From VBDM01 sp964430565 (GTDB taxonomy: Bacteria; Pseudomonadota; Gammaproteobacteria; Burkholderiales; SG8-39), in assembly GCA_964430565.1 (NCBI GenBank), contig CAYSFD010000016.1, forward strand, positions 149,292 through 213,291: a stretch of DNA of 64,000 bases, in the 5' to 3' direction. Position 1 is the first letter of the stretch, and each line of letters opens with the position of its first letter. The position numbers and the translations under genes were made by a program. A model generated the notes under the pieces. It worked only from the letters and a program-made list of their open reading frames with translations. It was not told the origin of the DNA and did no database searches. This document shows, piece after piece, positions 41,547 through 50,966 of the stretch.

Positions 41547-42626
41547 TCAGCGGGTGGCAGTCCGGGAGGCGGCTCCGGCGCGCAGGGCCGGCATTACTTT
41601 CCTCACGAACAGGTCCATCGAGTGCATCGCGCGCTCGGGCGCCAGGTCGCCGAAGGAGAATACGAGCATCAGATAGTTGATCCCCGACTCGCGGACCACG
41701 TCAGTGAGATCCCGCGCGACGGTCTCAGGCGCCCCCGTCACGAGGCGCGTTACTGCCGCGGGCGAGCCGGGACTGACGTTCAGCAGGTCGGGCTTGCCCA
41801 GCTTGCGCGTGAGATAGGTGAGGTGATCGCTCCAAACCTTGTACGCCGCGCCGCCCGCTTTTGCCGCTTCGGCGTCGCTGTCGGCGATGAACACGTGCTG
41901 GGATTTCCCGAGCTTGGGCGCGCGCACGTGCGCGTTGTGGCGACCGGGATCGTCCTTGTGCCGCGCCCACACCTCCCGGTACTGGGCATACAGCTTGCCC
42001 GCCTCCGCGGAACTGGTGTTGAGCACCGTGTTGTAGCCGTGGCGCGCGGTGAACTCGATCGAGTTCTTGTCGCTGCTCGGAAACCAAAGGGGCGGATACG
42101 GCCGTTGCTTGGTGTGGATGTAGAGCTCAAGGTCGCGGTAGGAGAAATACTTTCCTTCGTGGTTGAGCACCTTGCCGCCGCAGGCGGCGAAGAAAATGTC
42201 GAGGGTCTCGCGGTAGCGCTCGCGCGACTCCTCGATGCTCTTCATGCCGAAGAACGCCGACTCGATCGGCGACACGCCGCGCCCGACCCCAAGTTCCAGG
42301 CGCCCTCCGCTCATCTGATCGAGCATGCAGATCTCGTTGTAGAAGCGGAACGGGTTGTACCAGGGCAGGCAGAACGTCAGCGCGCCCAGGCGCAGGCGCT
42401 CGGTGCGCTGGATTGCCGCCGACAGCACCAGCGCGGGCGAACCGTCGATCGAGAGCGGCGTGCCCTGGTGCTCGGCAATGTGCCAGGCGTAGAAGCCGGC
42501 CTTGTCCGCGGCTTCGGCAATTTGCAGCTTGTGCTCGAAGATCTCGCCCGCGGGCAGTTCCGACCACTCGATCCAGTCGAAGATGCCGAACTCGAGGGGA
42601 CTCTCTGGAAACGCGCCTTCGGGCAT
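41547..42626 (-). CDS. LLM-class flavin-dependent oxidoreductase
   Basis: A 359-residue luciferase-like monooxygenase using FMNH2 (or F420). Marks: FEHKLQIAEAADKAGFYAWHIAEHQGTPL near the start, TERLRLGALTFCLPWYNPFRFYNEICMLDQMSGGRLELGVGRG (FMN-phosphate and active-site region), and YPPLWFPSSDKNSIEFTARHGYN. The (L)GVGRGVSPIE motif is typical of the bacterial group that oxidises alkanes, amines or sulfonates. Start ATG follows GAGGAG. It reads into the ABC binding-protein gene and follows the amidohydrolase gene on the same strand, so a three-gene catabolic unit is plausible. Confidence 0.92.
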   Translation of the reverse strand: MPEGAFPESPLEFGIFDWIEWSELPAGEIFEHKLQIAEAADKAGFYAWHIAEHQGTPLSIDGSPALVLSAAIQRTERLRLGALTFCLPWYNPFRFYNEICMLDQMSGGRLELGVGRGVSPIESAFFGMKSIEESRERYRETLDIFFAACGGKVLNHEGKYFSYRDLELYIHTKQRPYPPLWFPSSDKNSIEFTARHGYNTVLNTSSAEAGKLYAQYREVWARHKDDPGRHNAHVRAPKLGKSQHVFIADSDAEAAKAGGAAYKVWSDHLTYLTRKLGKPDLLNVSPGSPAAVTRLVTGAPETVARDLTDVVRESGINYLMLVFSFGDLAPERAMHSMDLFVRKVMPALRAGAASRTATR

Positions 42627-42726
42627 TTGTTCTTCTCCTCTGCTCCGGCGCCATTATCCGGAATCGGGCGCGCCAACGACAAGGGGCGGCCGGAGCCGCC
42701 CCTCGCCTGCGGTGAGATCGCCTTCG

Positions 42727-44397
42727 CTAGCGAAACAGGTCCTGCGGAACGCCCGCTGCGGAGAAAATGAAGTCGCGCGAGTTCTCGAGCTCGCGGCTCA
42801 GCCTCCCCAGATTGACGTCGAGCAGCTTGCCCTTCCACTTGCGCACCTTGCCGGCGACGATCACCGTCTCGACATTGCTGCGCTCCATCATCTGCACGAC
42901 AGCACCCGGTACGTGGTTGACCGGGAACACGTTGAGGTGCGTGCCGTCGAGGATGATGATGTCGGCCTCCTTGCCGGGCGTGAGCGAGCCGGTCTTGCTG
43001 TCGAGCCTCAGGTGCTTCGCGCCGTTAATCGTGGCGTAGCGCAGCACGTCGCGCACATTGAGGAGCGGCCGAGTGCCGGCGGGCACCGTCGGCCACGCGC
43101 TGCCTGGCACGGCCTCGAAGAAGAAGTTCGTGAAGTCTCCCGTATTGAGGATTTCCTGGTTCACCACCATGCGCTGCATGGTCATGGCGGAACGCATCTG
43201 CGTGAAGAAGTCCGCCGTCATGTTGGTCTCGACGTCCGAGCTGAGCGACGGCTCCATCTGCAGTCTCTGGATCTTGTCGATGGGCGGAATGCCGTGCCGC
43301 ATGTTCATCTCGATCGGGAAGGCGATCGATACCTGAGCGCCTTTGTCCCTGACCACATTCCAGGCGGCGTCCGACATCCCCGTCATGTGGATGAACAGGT
43401 TGTCGTCTCGGATGTCGATAAATCCTCCTTGGCCATCGGGGAACCCGCCGTTGAGGCCGGCGAGACGATCCAGGATCGAGCGGATCCCGAACGGCGACAG
43501 GATGTGGGCCGCAACCTGCAGACCGAGCTGCCGCCCGAGGGTCCAGGACGCCACCGTGGAAGCGTCGCCGAGGTAGACTTCGCCGCCCATGATCATGTGG
43601 ACGAGCTGATCGCTCGACGAGAACCACTTCTTCTTGATGCGGGTGGCATCTTGCGGATACTGGTTGCCGGGATTGGTCCCAAGAATGCCGGCGCCGGCGC
43701 TCTCAAAGAAGCCGAAGGCGGCGCGGCGCCCGGTCTTGAACAGGGCCTCGATGGCGGCGTCCGAATGCTCTGGCGAGTGATGGATCTGCGACACGTCGTG
43801 CACCGTCGTGACGCCGTTGTCGAGCTGCGCGAGGCCCCCGAACAGCTCGCTGATGTACACGTCCTCCGCCCGGTACTTGGGGGCGAACCCGAGCAGGATG
43901 TTGCCGAAATAGTTCTGGGCCGCGCTCGGCGTGCCCGATTTGTCGTCGATCAGGATGCTGTCGGGAATGGAGCTCCTGATCGCGGTCCAGGCCTGGTGGT
44001 GGTGGGTGTCGATGAACCCCGGCATGACGATCTTGCCGCGGGCGTCGATCTCCCCCGCCCCCCAGACGTGCAGGTTCGGGCCGACGGCGAGTATCTTCTT
44101 TCCTTCGACCAGCACGTCGGCCTTGGGCCACTCGCCCTTGTTCGGCATGCCGGGATCCATCGTCATCACCGAGCCGCCGCGGATGACATAGCGCCGGCCC
44201 CGCCGACCATGGTCCTCGGGCGGATCCCTGTCCCTGTCGTCGTCCGCCGCCGCAGGGCGCGCGGCGAACAGACCCATCGCCGCCGCGCCAGCCGCTGTGG
44301 CTGTCGAAGCCTTCAGAAAATCGCGCCGCCCGAGTTGTGTACCGCCCTGTGAACCGCTATGGTCTTGCAGCTTTCCTTGATCACACAGTATGCACAT
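42727..44397 (-). CDS. exported amidohydrolase (Tat signal)
   Basis: A 556-residue metal-dependent hydrolase. ATG 44397 has GGAGGAGG six bases upstream; the frame continues beyond it but without support. An N-terminal MCILCDQGK precedes a twin-arginine signal (LGRRDFLKASTATAAGAAAMG), so it is exported folded. Amidohydrolase marks: RGGSVMTMDPG, MPGFIDTHHHQAWTAIR (metal HxH), VTTVHDVSQIHHSPEHSDAAIEAL, DIRDDNLFIHMTGMSD, and the C-terminal LTPGKEADIIILDGTHLNVFPVNHVPGAVVQ, as in the cytosine deaminase/atrazine chlorohydrolase group. The CILCDQG motif ahead of the signal is unusual. It is divergent from the LplT-PlsC gene. Confidence 0.88.
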   Translation of the reverse strand: MCILCDQGKLQDHSGSQGGTQLGRRDFLKASTATAAGAAAMGLFAARPAAADDDRDRDPPEDHGRRGRRYVIRGGSVMTMDPGMPNKGEWPKADVLVEGKKILAVGPNLHVWGAGEIDARGKIVMPGFIDTHHHQAWTAIRSSIPDSILIDDKSGTPSAAQNYFGNILLGFAPKYRAEDVYISELFGGLAQLDNGVTTVHDVSQIHHSPEHSDAAIEALFKTGRRAAFGFFESAGAGILGTNPGNQYPQDATRIKKKWFSSSDQLVHMIMGGEVYLGDASTVASWTLGRQLGLQVAAHILSPFGIRSILDRLAGLNGGFPDGQGGFIDIRDDNLFIHMTGMSDAAWNVVRDKGAQVSIAFPIEMNMRHGIPPIDKIQRLQMEPSLSSDVETNMTADFFTQMRSAMTMQRMVVNQEILNTGDFTNFFFEAVPGSAWPTVPAGTRPLLNVRDVLRYATINGAKHLRLDSKTGSLTPGKEADIIILDGTHLNVFPVNHVPGAVVQMMERSNVETVIVAGKVRKWKGKLLDVNLGRLSRELENSRDFIFSAAGVPQDLFR

Positions 44398-44600
44398 TTG
44401 GTCCCTCCTCCATGTTGAGTCATTCCCAGTGACGAACTCATTCTGCCGTTGCATTACGCGGGTGTAAACCTCGATCTTCGTGCGGCCTTTTGCCGCACCG
44501 GAAGTGGGATAACGTGTGTGAACGAAGTGGGCAGCATTCAGGATGGGACGGCGCCCAACGGTCGGGCCGGCATTCACCGATAATAGCCGCGGGGGCATCG

Positions 44601-46487
44601 ATGGAGAACCACAGCCAATTCCGCCTGTTGCGTGAGCGCCGGTTCGCACCTTTCTTCCTCACCCAGTTCTTCGGCGCGGGCAACGACAATATCTTCAAGT
44701 TCGCCTTTACGGTGCTCGCGACCTACAGCGCCGCGGACTGGGGCGGACTGGATTCCAGGAGCGCGGGGGCCGTGATCGGCGGCCTGTTCATCCTGCCCTT
44801 CGTGCTTTTTTCGGCCACCTCGGGACAACTCGCCGACAAGTACGAAAAATCGCAGCTGATGCGCTTCGTCAAGAATTTCGAGATCGCGGTGATGCTGCTG
44901 GTCGCAGCCGGGTTCGTCTGGAAGATCGTCGCCCTGCTTTACCTGGGGGTTTTTCTCATGGGCTTGCACTCGACGCTCTTCGGGCCGGTGAAGTACGCCT
45001 ACCTGCCGCAGCAGCTGAACGACGAGGAATTGACCGGCGGCAACGGCATCGTGGAGATGGGGACCTTCGTCGCGATACTGCTCGGCACGATGATCGGGGG
45101 CGAGTTGATCGCAATCCCGGGACAGGGGCCCATGTACGTTGCGGGAGTCTCGATCGTCGTTGCTGTGCTCGGCCGTATAGCCGCCGGTTTCGTGCCGCAT
45201 TCGGCGCCGGCCGACCCGGGCCTGAGGATCAACTGGAACCCTGTTTCCGAGACCTGGCGCAACCTGATGGTCGCCAGGGAAAACCGCAGCGTGTTCCTGT
45301 CGGTGCTCGGCGTTTCCTGGCTGTGGTTCTTTGGCTCGGTCTTCATCACCTCGTTTGCCGGCTTCAGCAAGGAAGTGCTCGGCGGCAATGAAAGCGTGGT
45401 GACGCTGCTGCTTGCGATCTTCTCGATGGGCATAGGGATCGGCTCGCTTCTCTGCGAGCGCCTGTCGGGTCACAAGGTGGAGATCGGCCTGGTTCCCTTC
45501 GGCTCGATCGGCATGACCGTATTTGCCGTCGACCTGTATTTCGCGAGCGCCGGAATGGCGCCGATCGGGGTCGTCGGGGTCGGCGCGTTTCTCTCCGACG
45601 GCGCCCACTGGCGCGTCATGGCCGATCTGTTCCTGCTCGCCATGTTCGGCGGGTTCTACAGCGTTCCGCTGTACGCGCTCATCCAGAGCCGCTGCCCGCC
45701 TTCGCACCGCGCCCGCGTCATCGCCGCAAACAACATCCTGAACGCCTTGTTCATGGTCGTCGCTTCGATCATGACGGCGGGCATTCTGTCTTCCGGCTTC
45801 ACGCTGCCGCAGTTGTTCCTGATCACCGGCATTCTCAACGCGGCAGTCGCGATCTACATCTACACGCTGGTGCCGGAATTCCTGATGCGCTTCATCGTTT
45901 GGATGCTGATCCACTCGGTGTACCGCCTGGAAAAACAGGGGCTCGATAACATTCCCGAAGAGGGACCTGCGGTGCTGGTGTGCAATCACGTCAGCTTCGT
46001 CGATGCGCTGGTGATCGCCGCGGCCTGCCGCCGCCCGATCCGGTTCGTGACGGATCATCGAATCTTCCGCCTGCCGGTGCTGAACTTCGTGTTTCGAACC
46101 GGCCGTGCCATCCCCATCGCGCCGGCAAAGGAAAATCCCGAGATGCTCGAGAAAGCCTACGCGGAGATCGCCAGCGGGCTGCGCTCGGGCGATTTGATCG
46201 GAATTTTTCCCGAGGGTCGCATCACCGACAACGGGGAGATCTACCCGTTCCGTCCAGGGATCAGGCGCATCATCGAGGCGACTCCAGTGCCGGTCGTGCC
46301 GATGGCCTTGCGCGGACTGTGGGGCAGCTTCTTCAGCCGCAAGGACGGTGTCGCGATGTCGCGACCTTCCCGCCTCAGGATACTTTCGAAAGTCGGACTG
46401 GCGGTCGGAGCGCCGGTCCCGCCGGCGCAGGCGAACCCCGAATTCCTTCAGGAGAAAGTCCTTACGCTGCGCGGAAGCTGGAAATAG
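44601..46487 (+). CDS. LplT-PlsC fusion: lysophospholipid flippase with acyltransferase
   Basis: A 628-residue two-part membrane protein. Residues 1-~425 are a 12-span MFS unit of the LplT type (FFLTQFFGAGNDNIFKFAFTVL; YLPQQLNDEELTGGNGIVEMGTFVAILLGT), which moves lysophospholipids inward. Residues ~435-628 are a PlsC acyltransferase with NHxxxxD as CNHVSFVDAL, the glycerophosphate-binding FPEGRITD and the PVVPMALRGLWGS block. So it can import lysophospholipid and re-acylate it. In longer relatives an acyl-ACP/CoA ligase domain (as in Aas) follows; here it is absent. ATG 44601 gives MENHSQFRLLRERRFAPFF. Divergent from the amidohydrolase with ~200 bases between. Confidence 0.92.
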   Translation: MENHSQFRLLRERRFAPFFLTQFFGAGNDNIFKFAFTVLATYSAADWGGLDSRSAGAVIGGLFILPFVLFSATSGQLADKYEKSQLMRFVKNFEIAVMLLVAAGFVWKIVALLYLGVFLMGLHSTLFGPVKYAYLPQQLNDEELTGGNGIVEMGTFVAILLGTMIGGELIAIPGQGPMYVAGVSIVVAVLGRIAAGFVPHSAPADPGLRINWNPVSETWRNLMVARENRSVFLSVLGVSWLWFFGSVFITSFAGFSKEVLGGNESVVTLLLAIFSMGIGIGSLLCERLSGHKVEIGLVPFGSIGMTVFAVDLYFASAGMAPIGVVGVGAFLSDGAHWRVMADLFLLAMFGGFYSVPLYALIQSRCPPSHRARVIAANNILNALFMVVASIMTAGILSSGFTLPQLFLITGILNAAVAIYIYTLVPEFLMRFIVWMLIHSVYRLEKQGLDNIPEEGPAVLVCNHVSFVDALVIAAACRRPIRFVTDHRIFRLPVLNFVFRTGRAIPIAPAKENPEMLEKAYAEIASGLRSGDLIGIFPEGRITDNGEIYPFRPGIRRIIEATPVPVVPMALRGLWGSFFSRKDGVAMSRPSRLRILSKVGLAVGAPVPPAQANPEFLQEKVLTLRGSWK

Positions 46488-46512
46488 CGCGCGAACCGGC
46501 GGCGAAACAAGA

Positions 46513-47700
46513 TCAGGCTTCGATCCCCCGGTAGAGCCAGTCGATTTCCCAGAAGGTGTCGGACGTTCTCTGCGCAAGCAGGTGGTTGCGCAGATCGCGC
46601 GCGCCGCCGTCGGCGTGGATGATGTCCCCAAAAATGCGCGAGGTGATGGTCACGCGCGCGGTGCGCAGATAGCGTTCTTTTTCGTAGGCGAGAAGCGCGG
46701 CGTTGACCTCGCTCCCCGCCTTTTCGAGCGTGCCGGAGAGCACCACCGCGTCCTCGATCGCCATGCACGCGCCTTGTGCGAGGTATTGCACGGTCGGATG
46801 CGCCGCGTCGCCGAGCAGCGTGACCTTGCCGCGCGTCCACCCTGACCTGGGGTCGCGGTCGTGCAGCACCCAGTTCTTGTCCTTGCCGACGTAGCCGAGC
46901 ATCTCCTGCACGTGGGGGGTGGTGTGCGAGAACACCTCGGCCAGCTCGTCGGGCCCGCCGTAGTCGCGCCGCTCTCCGAGAGCAAACCTGTCGCTGACGA
47001 CGGTCGCCACGTTATTCATGACTGTTCCGCCGCGCAGCCGGTACTGCACGAAATGCAGCTTGGGACCAACCCAGATGACCATGTCGTCGAAGTGCGACCG
47101 GTCCTTCACCTGGTCGAAAGGCACCACGCCGCGGTAGGTGACGTGGCCGATCGGGCGCGGCGCGCCGTCGCCGAAGAGGATCTCGCGCACGCGCGAGCGC
47201 AGCCCGTCGGCGCCGATAAGCGCGATGCCTTCATACTCCGAGCCGTCCGCAAAGGTCGCGACGACGCTCTTGCCCCGCTCGCTGAAGCTGACGAGTTCTT
47301 TGGACGTATGCAGCGCGATCTCCTCGCGCTTGCGGCAAGCCTCCAACATTGCGTCGTGCAGATCGCGGCGATGGACGACGGTATAGGGGGCGCGGAAATG
47401 CTTGAGAAATGTTTCGCCGCAGGAGATGCGCGTGAGCTCGCGATCGGTGAGCGCGTCGATGAGAATCAGGTTCTGCGTGAACACCGCCTGGGGCTCGAGG
47501 TCCTTCATGACGCCCAGCCAGTCGAGCATGCGGTAGGCGTTCGGGCCCTGCTGGATGCCGTAGCCGATCTCGCCGAACTCGGGCGCTTTTTCGAAGACCT
47601 GCGAACGCATGCCGCGGCGCGCGAGCGCGAGCGCGGTCGCCACGCCACCGATGCCGCCGCCGATGACGAGAACTTCCCGAGGATCTTTTGTCTTCGACAT
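46513..47700 (-). CDS. FAD-dependent aromatic monooxygenase (3-hydroxybenzoate 6-hydroxylase type)
   Basis: A 395-residue flavoprotein hydroxylase. N-terminal dinucleotide fold VLVIGGGIGGVATALALARRG, the substrate-side EIGYGIQQGPNAYRMLDWLGVM, the middle GADGLRSRVR and the C-terminal FAD loop GKVTLLGDAAHPTVQYLAQGACMAIEDAVVLS are all intact. Length and the QGPNAYRMLDWLG motif resemble 3-hydroxybenzoate 6-monooxygenase and salicylate hydroxylase. It uses NAD(P)H and oxygen to add a hydroxyl group to an aromatic acid. ATG 47700 with upstream GGAG is chosen over a longer frame. It is divergent from a TauD-type dioxygenase gene, 123 bases apart. Confidence 0.92.
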   Translation of the reverse strand: MSKTKDPREVLVIGGGIGGVATALALARRGMRSQVFEKAPEFGEIGYGIQQGPNAYRMLDWLGVMKDLEPQAVFTQNLILIDALTDRELTRISCGETFLKHFRAPYTVVHRRDLHDAMLEACRKREEIALHTSKELVSFSERGKSVVATFADGSEYEGIALIGADGLRSRVREILFGDGAPRPIGHVTYRGVVPFDQVKDRSHFDDMVIWVGPKLHFVQYRLRGGTVMNNVATVVSDRFALGERRDYGGPDELAEVFSHTTPHVQEMLGYVGKDKNWVLHDRDPRSGWTRGKVTLLGDAAHPTVQYLAQGACMAIEDAVVLSGTLEKAGSEVNAALLAYEKERYLRTARVTITSRIFGDIIHADGGARDLRNHLLAQRTSDTFWEIDWLYRGIEA

Positions 47701-47823
47701 GCGGCTCCGGCGGCATTCCGCCAGTGGGAACGATCCCACGGGTCCGAGAGAATTCTACTCCGCTGCGCCGCGTCGCGACTGCGAACGTAGCGCTACAATG
47801 CTCGCACGCCGATGGAGGGCGCG

Positions 47824-48927
47824 ATGCAAACCTACGAACACAGCTCCGCTTCGTTTGCCTGGCGGGCTTCGAGCTTCAGGAGTCGTTCTGACTACATCGT
47901 GGAGCTGACGCGGGCGGACCGCGACGAGATCGAGGCTGCGCTTGCGGCACTGGAGCGCGGCGGCCTGCTCCCCACCTCGCACGAAACCGGCAAGGAGGAT
48001 TTCCGCTTCGGAGCGCTGGGCGAGAAGCTCGCCCGCGCGTATCGGGAAGTGCGCTCGGGCAAGGGGTTCGTGTTGTTGCGCGGTCTTCCGATCGAAGGAC
48101 TGTCGCTCGAGCAATACTCCGCGGCGGTGTGGGGCGTCGGGCTGCATTTCGGCCGCGCGCTGTCGCAGAACGCTCAAGGGGAGCTGGTCACCGCGGTGAT
48201 CGACGCCACAGGCGAGGACGCGACCCCGCGCATGTACCGCAGCAATCTCGAGTTGCGGCCGCACTCGGACATCACCGCGATGATCGCGCTCGCCTGCTGG
48301 CACAAGTCGGCTTCGGGCGGCGCTTCGGTCATCGTGAGCGGGGTGACCGTGCACGACGCGATCCGCGCGCGCGCGCCTCAACTGCTCGATCCGCTGTACC
48401 GCGGCTACCACTACCACCGCCTGGGCGAACAAGCGCCGGGCGAGGAGCCGGCGACGCTCTACCGCGTGCCGGTGTTCGCCAACCGGGGCGGACAGTTGAG
48501 CTGCCGCTACCAGCGCGCGGGCATCGCCGCCGGCCATCGCGAGCGCGGCGTGCCGCTCGATGAGCGCGACCTCCAGGCGCTGAACCTCTTTGACGAAGTC
48601 GCCGCCGCGCCTGAGAATCGCCTCGCATTTTTCCTGGAACGCGGCGACATGATCGTCATCAACAACTACACCGTGATGCACGCGCGCACGCGCTTCACCA
48701 ATTATCCGGAGCCCGAGCGGCAGCGCCGTCTGGTGAGGCTGTGGCTGGACGCTCAAGGGTTTCGCGACGTGCCGCGCGAATTCAACCTGTTCGCGACCAA
48801 CGGCGTGCCGAAGCAGGAAGGCAAGCGGGCGAGCTACGACTTTCGCAAGCTCTACCGCGACGATCCGGCGGCCGGCGGCGTTCCGGATCTGCAAGTGACC
48901 GACGACGAAGCGGCCCAAGGTCATTGA
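47824..48927 (+). CDS. TauD/TfdA-family Fe(II)/2-oxoglutarate dioxygenase
   Basis: A 367-residue non-heme iron dioxygenase. The facial triad is His147-Asp149 (RPHSDITAM) and His286 (VMHARTRF), followed by the 2-oxoglutarate Arg near RQRRLVRLWLD. Other marks: GFVLLRGLPIEGLSLEQYSAAVWGVGLHFG. Such enzymes hydroxylate and so cleave sulfonates, phenoxy acids or other compounds. I use the second ATG at 47824, which is preceded by GGAGG at correct spacing. A Bug binding protein follows 21 bases downstream, suggesting that its ligand is the substrate or a precursor. Divergent from the flavin monooxygenase gene. Confidence 0.92.
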   Translation: MQTYEHSSASFAWRASSFRSRSDYIVELTRADRDEIEAALAALERGGLLPTSHETGKEDFRFGALGEKLARAYREVRSGKGFVLLRGLPIEGLSLEQYSAAVWGVGLHFGRALSQNAQGELVTAVIDATGEDATPRMYRSNLELRPHSDITAMIALACWHKSASGGASVIVSGVTVHDAIRARAPQLLDPLYRGYHYHRLGEQAPGEEPATLYRVPVFANRGGQLSCRYQRAGIAAGHRERGVPLDERDLQALNLFDEVAAAPENRLAFFLERGDMIVINNYTVMHARTRFTNYPEPERQRRLVRLWLDAQGFRDVPREFNLFATNGVPKQEGKRASYDFRKLYRDDPAAGGVPDLQVTDDEAAQGH

Positions 48928-48948
48928 GCCGCGATTCCAGGAGAAGCC

Positions 48949-49920
48949 ATGAACAAGCTCATGCGATTCCTCGCACTTGCGGCCGCGGCGATGAGCGTGC
49001 TCTCGCCGATGACTGCGGTCGCTCAGGCGTACCCGGCCAAGCCGGTGCGGTTGATGGTGCCGTTTCCGCCGGGCGGCGCGACCGACATCATCGCGCGCCT
49101 CCTCGCGGCGAAAATGCAGGAGGTGTGGGGCCAGCCGGTCGTCATCGAGAGCAAGCCCGGCGCCGGAACCGTAGTCGGGACTGAATACGTCGCCAAATCC
49201 GCGCCAGACGGATATACGCTCGGCATGGTGGTCACGGCGCACGTGATCAATCCCAGCCTGCGGCCGAACATGCCCTACGACACGGTGAAGGACCTCGCCG
49301 GCGTCACCCAGGTTTCGGTGCAACACCTGGTCATGGCGGCGCACCCGTCGCTTCCGGCGAACAACATCGCGGAGCTGGTCGCGCTGGCGAAGAAAGAACC
49401 GGGGAAGCTCAGCTACGCGACCCCCGGCAGCGGGACGGCGATGCACCTTTCGGTGGAGCTGCTCAAGACCACGGCGGGAATCGAAATCGTGCACGTGCCC
49501 TACAAGGGCGGCGCTCCCGCGCAACAGGACGTGGTGTCCGGACACGTGCCCATCCTGATGGACGTGCTCTACGCGGCGCAGCCCCTGATCAAGTCCGGGA
49601 GAATCAAGGTGCTCGCGTTGCTCTCGCCCCAGCGCGCGCCCGAGTCCCCCGAATACCCGGTCGTCTCGGAATCCGTGCCCGGAGTGAGCGCGCTTTCCAT
49701 CGTCGGGGTCGTTGCTCCGGCCGCGACGCCGCGGGAACTGGTGCGCAAGATCAGCCGCGACATCGCGCGCGCAGTGACGTCCACCGATCTCACCGATCGC
49801 ATGAAACAGCAAGGCATGGAGCCGGTAGGTTCCACGCCCGAGCAGTTCGACGCCCTGATCCGCAGCGAAATCGAAAAATGGGCGAAGGTCGTGAAGCTTT
49901 CCGGAGCGAAGGTCGATTAG
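48949..49920 (+). CDS. Bug/TctC-type binding protein
   Basis: A 323-residue periplasmic binding protein. Signal peptide LMRFLALAAAAMSVLSPMTAVAQ; ATG after CAGGAGAAGCC. Family marks: YPAKPVRLMVPFPPGGATDIIAR, SKPGAGTVVGTEYVAKSAPDGYTL, PGKLSYATPGSGTAMHLSVELLK, VPYKGGAPAQQDVVSGHVP. It is one transcription unit with the TauD-type dioxygenase immediately upstream (21 bases), making it the likely uptake component for that enzyme's substrate. It converges with the next Bug gene with only 25 bases between stops. Confidence 0.93.
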   Translation: MNKLMRFLALAAAAMSVLSPMTAVAQAYPAKPVRLMVPFPPGGATDIIARLLAAKMQEVWGQPVVIESKPGAGTVVGTEYVAKSAPDGYTLGMVVTAHVINPSLRPNMPYDTVKDLAGVTQVSVQHLVMAAHPSLPANNIAELVALAKKEPGKLSYATPGSGTAMHLSVELLKTTAGIEIVHVPYKGGAPAQQDVVSGHVPILMDVLYAAQPLIKSGRIKVLALLSPQRAPESPEYPVVSESVPGVSALSIVGVVAPAATPRELVRKISRDIARAVTSTDLTDRMKQQGMEPVGSTPEQFDALIRSEIEKWAKVVKLSGAKVD

Positions 49921-49945
49921 CCGGCCGCGGCGCGACTCAATCTTT

Positions 49946-50911
49946 TCAATCGGGCTTGATCCCGCCGCGCTCCACCACCGCCGTCCAGCGCTCGATCTCG
50001 GACTTCATGAAAGCGCCGAATTCTTCCGGCGTGCCCGCCACGACGTCGAAGCCGATCTGCGTCATGCGCTCGCGGATTTCGGGCGAGCGCAGCGCGCGCA
50101 CGACAGCGTCGTTCAGCTTGGCCACCACGTCGCGCGGAGTCTTCGCCGGCGCCGCGACCGCCTGCCAGGAAGTGACCACGAGGTCCGGATATCCCGCCTC
50201 CGCGGCGGCCGGCACGTTGGGGAGCTGCGGGTGGCGAGCCTTCGCAGTCACCACTAGCGCCTTCATCCTGCCGGCCTTGATGTAGTTTGTCACCGCGCCC
50301 AGGTTCTGGAACGAGAAATCGACCTGGTTGCCCATGATGTCGGTCTGGCAGGCGGCGCCGCCCTTGTAGGGCACGTGCACGGCGGCGAAGTCCGCGGTCT
50401 GCCGGAACACCTCGCCGGTCAGATGGTCCGACGAGCCGCTGCCGCTCGAGCAATAGGACAGGCGGCCGGGATTCTTCTTCGCATACTCGACCAGCTCCTT
50501 TACCGAGTCAGGGGGCAGCGTCGGCTTCGCAATCAGCACGTTCGGCGTGGTCACGGCAAGGGTGATCGGCGCAAAGTCGCGCAGCGGCTGATAGCGCAGG
50601 TCCTTGAACAGCGCCGCGTTGATCGAGAACACGCCGATCGAGCCCACCAGGATGGTGTAGCCGTCCGCTTCGGACTTGGCGACGAATTCGGCGGCGATGG
50701 CGCCGTTGGCGCCGGGCCGGTTCTCGACCACGGCAGGCTGGCGGAGGAATTCCTGGAACTTGGAGCCGATCGCGCGGCCGACGATATCCGACGACCCGCC
50801 GGCGACAAAGGGGATCACGATCCTGATCGGCTTGCCGGGATAGGCCTGCGCCAGCGCGGCGGTGGGCATGCAGGCGAGCGCGAGTGCGCCGGCCGCAACA
50901 ATGTATTTCAT
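49946..50911 (-). CDS. Bug/TctC-type binding protein
   Basis: A 321-residue binding protein with signal peptide IVAAGALALACMPTAALAQ and GAGGAG before the ATG. Family marks: YPGKPIRIVIPFVAGGSSDIVGR, NRPGANGAIAAEFVAKSEADGYTI, PGRLSYCSSGSGSSDHLTGEVFRQ and VPYKGGAACQTDIMGNQVDFSF. The first loop (PFVAGGSSD) and the cysteines near the second loop set it apart from its neighbours, so the ligand probably differs. It is the second of two tandem minus-strand Bug genes, 55 bases after the first. Confidence 0.92.
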   Translation of the reverse strand: MKYIVAAGALALACMPTAALAQAYPGKPIRIVIPFVAGGSSDIVGRAIGSKFQEFLRQPAVVENRPGANGAIAAEFVAKSEADGYTILVGSIGVFSINAALFKDLRYQPLRDFAPITLAVTTPNVLIAKPTLPPDSVKELVEYAKKNPGRLSYCSSGSGSSDHLTGEVFRQTADFAAVHVPYKGGAACQTDIMGNQVDFSFQNLGAVTNYIKAGRMKALVVTAKARHPQLPNVPAAAEAGYPDLVVTSWQAVAAPAKTPRDVVAKLNDAVVRALRSPEIRERMTQIGFDVVAGTPEEFGAFMKSEIERWTAVVERGGIKPD

Positions 50912-50966
50912 TCCTGCTCTCCTCTCAATGGAAGGGATGTAATCAGTGACGATCCAGAGCGGCGCC

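Noticed and set aside
44574..46631. A 685-codon open frame opposite the LplT-PlsC gene.
   Set aside because: Composition dominated by His, Asp, Arg and Glu with no hydrophobic core; the plus-strand frame has two recognised domains.
47755..49812. A 685-codon open frame on the minus strand opposite the TauD and Bug genes.
   Set aside because: Antisense shadow; the plus-strand genes have the catalytic triad and family motifs.
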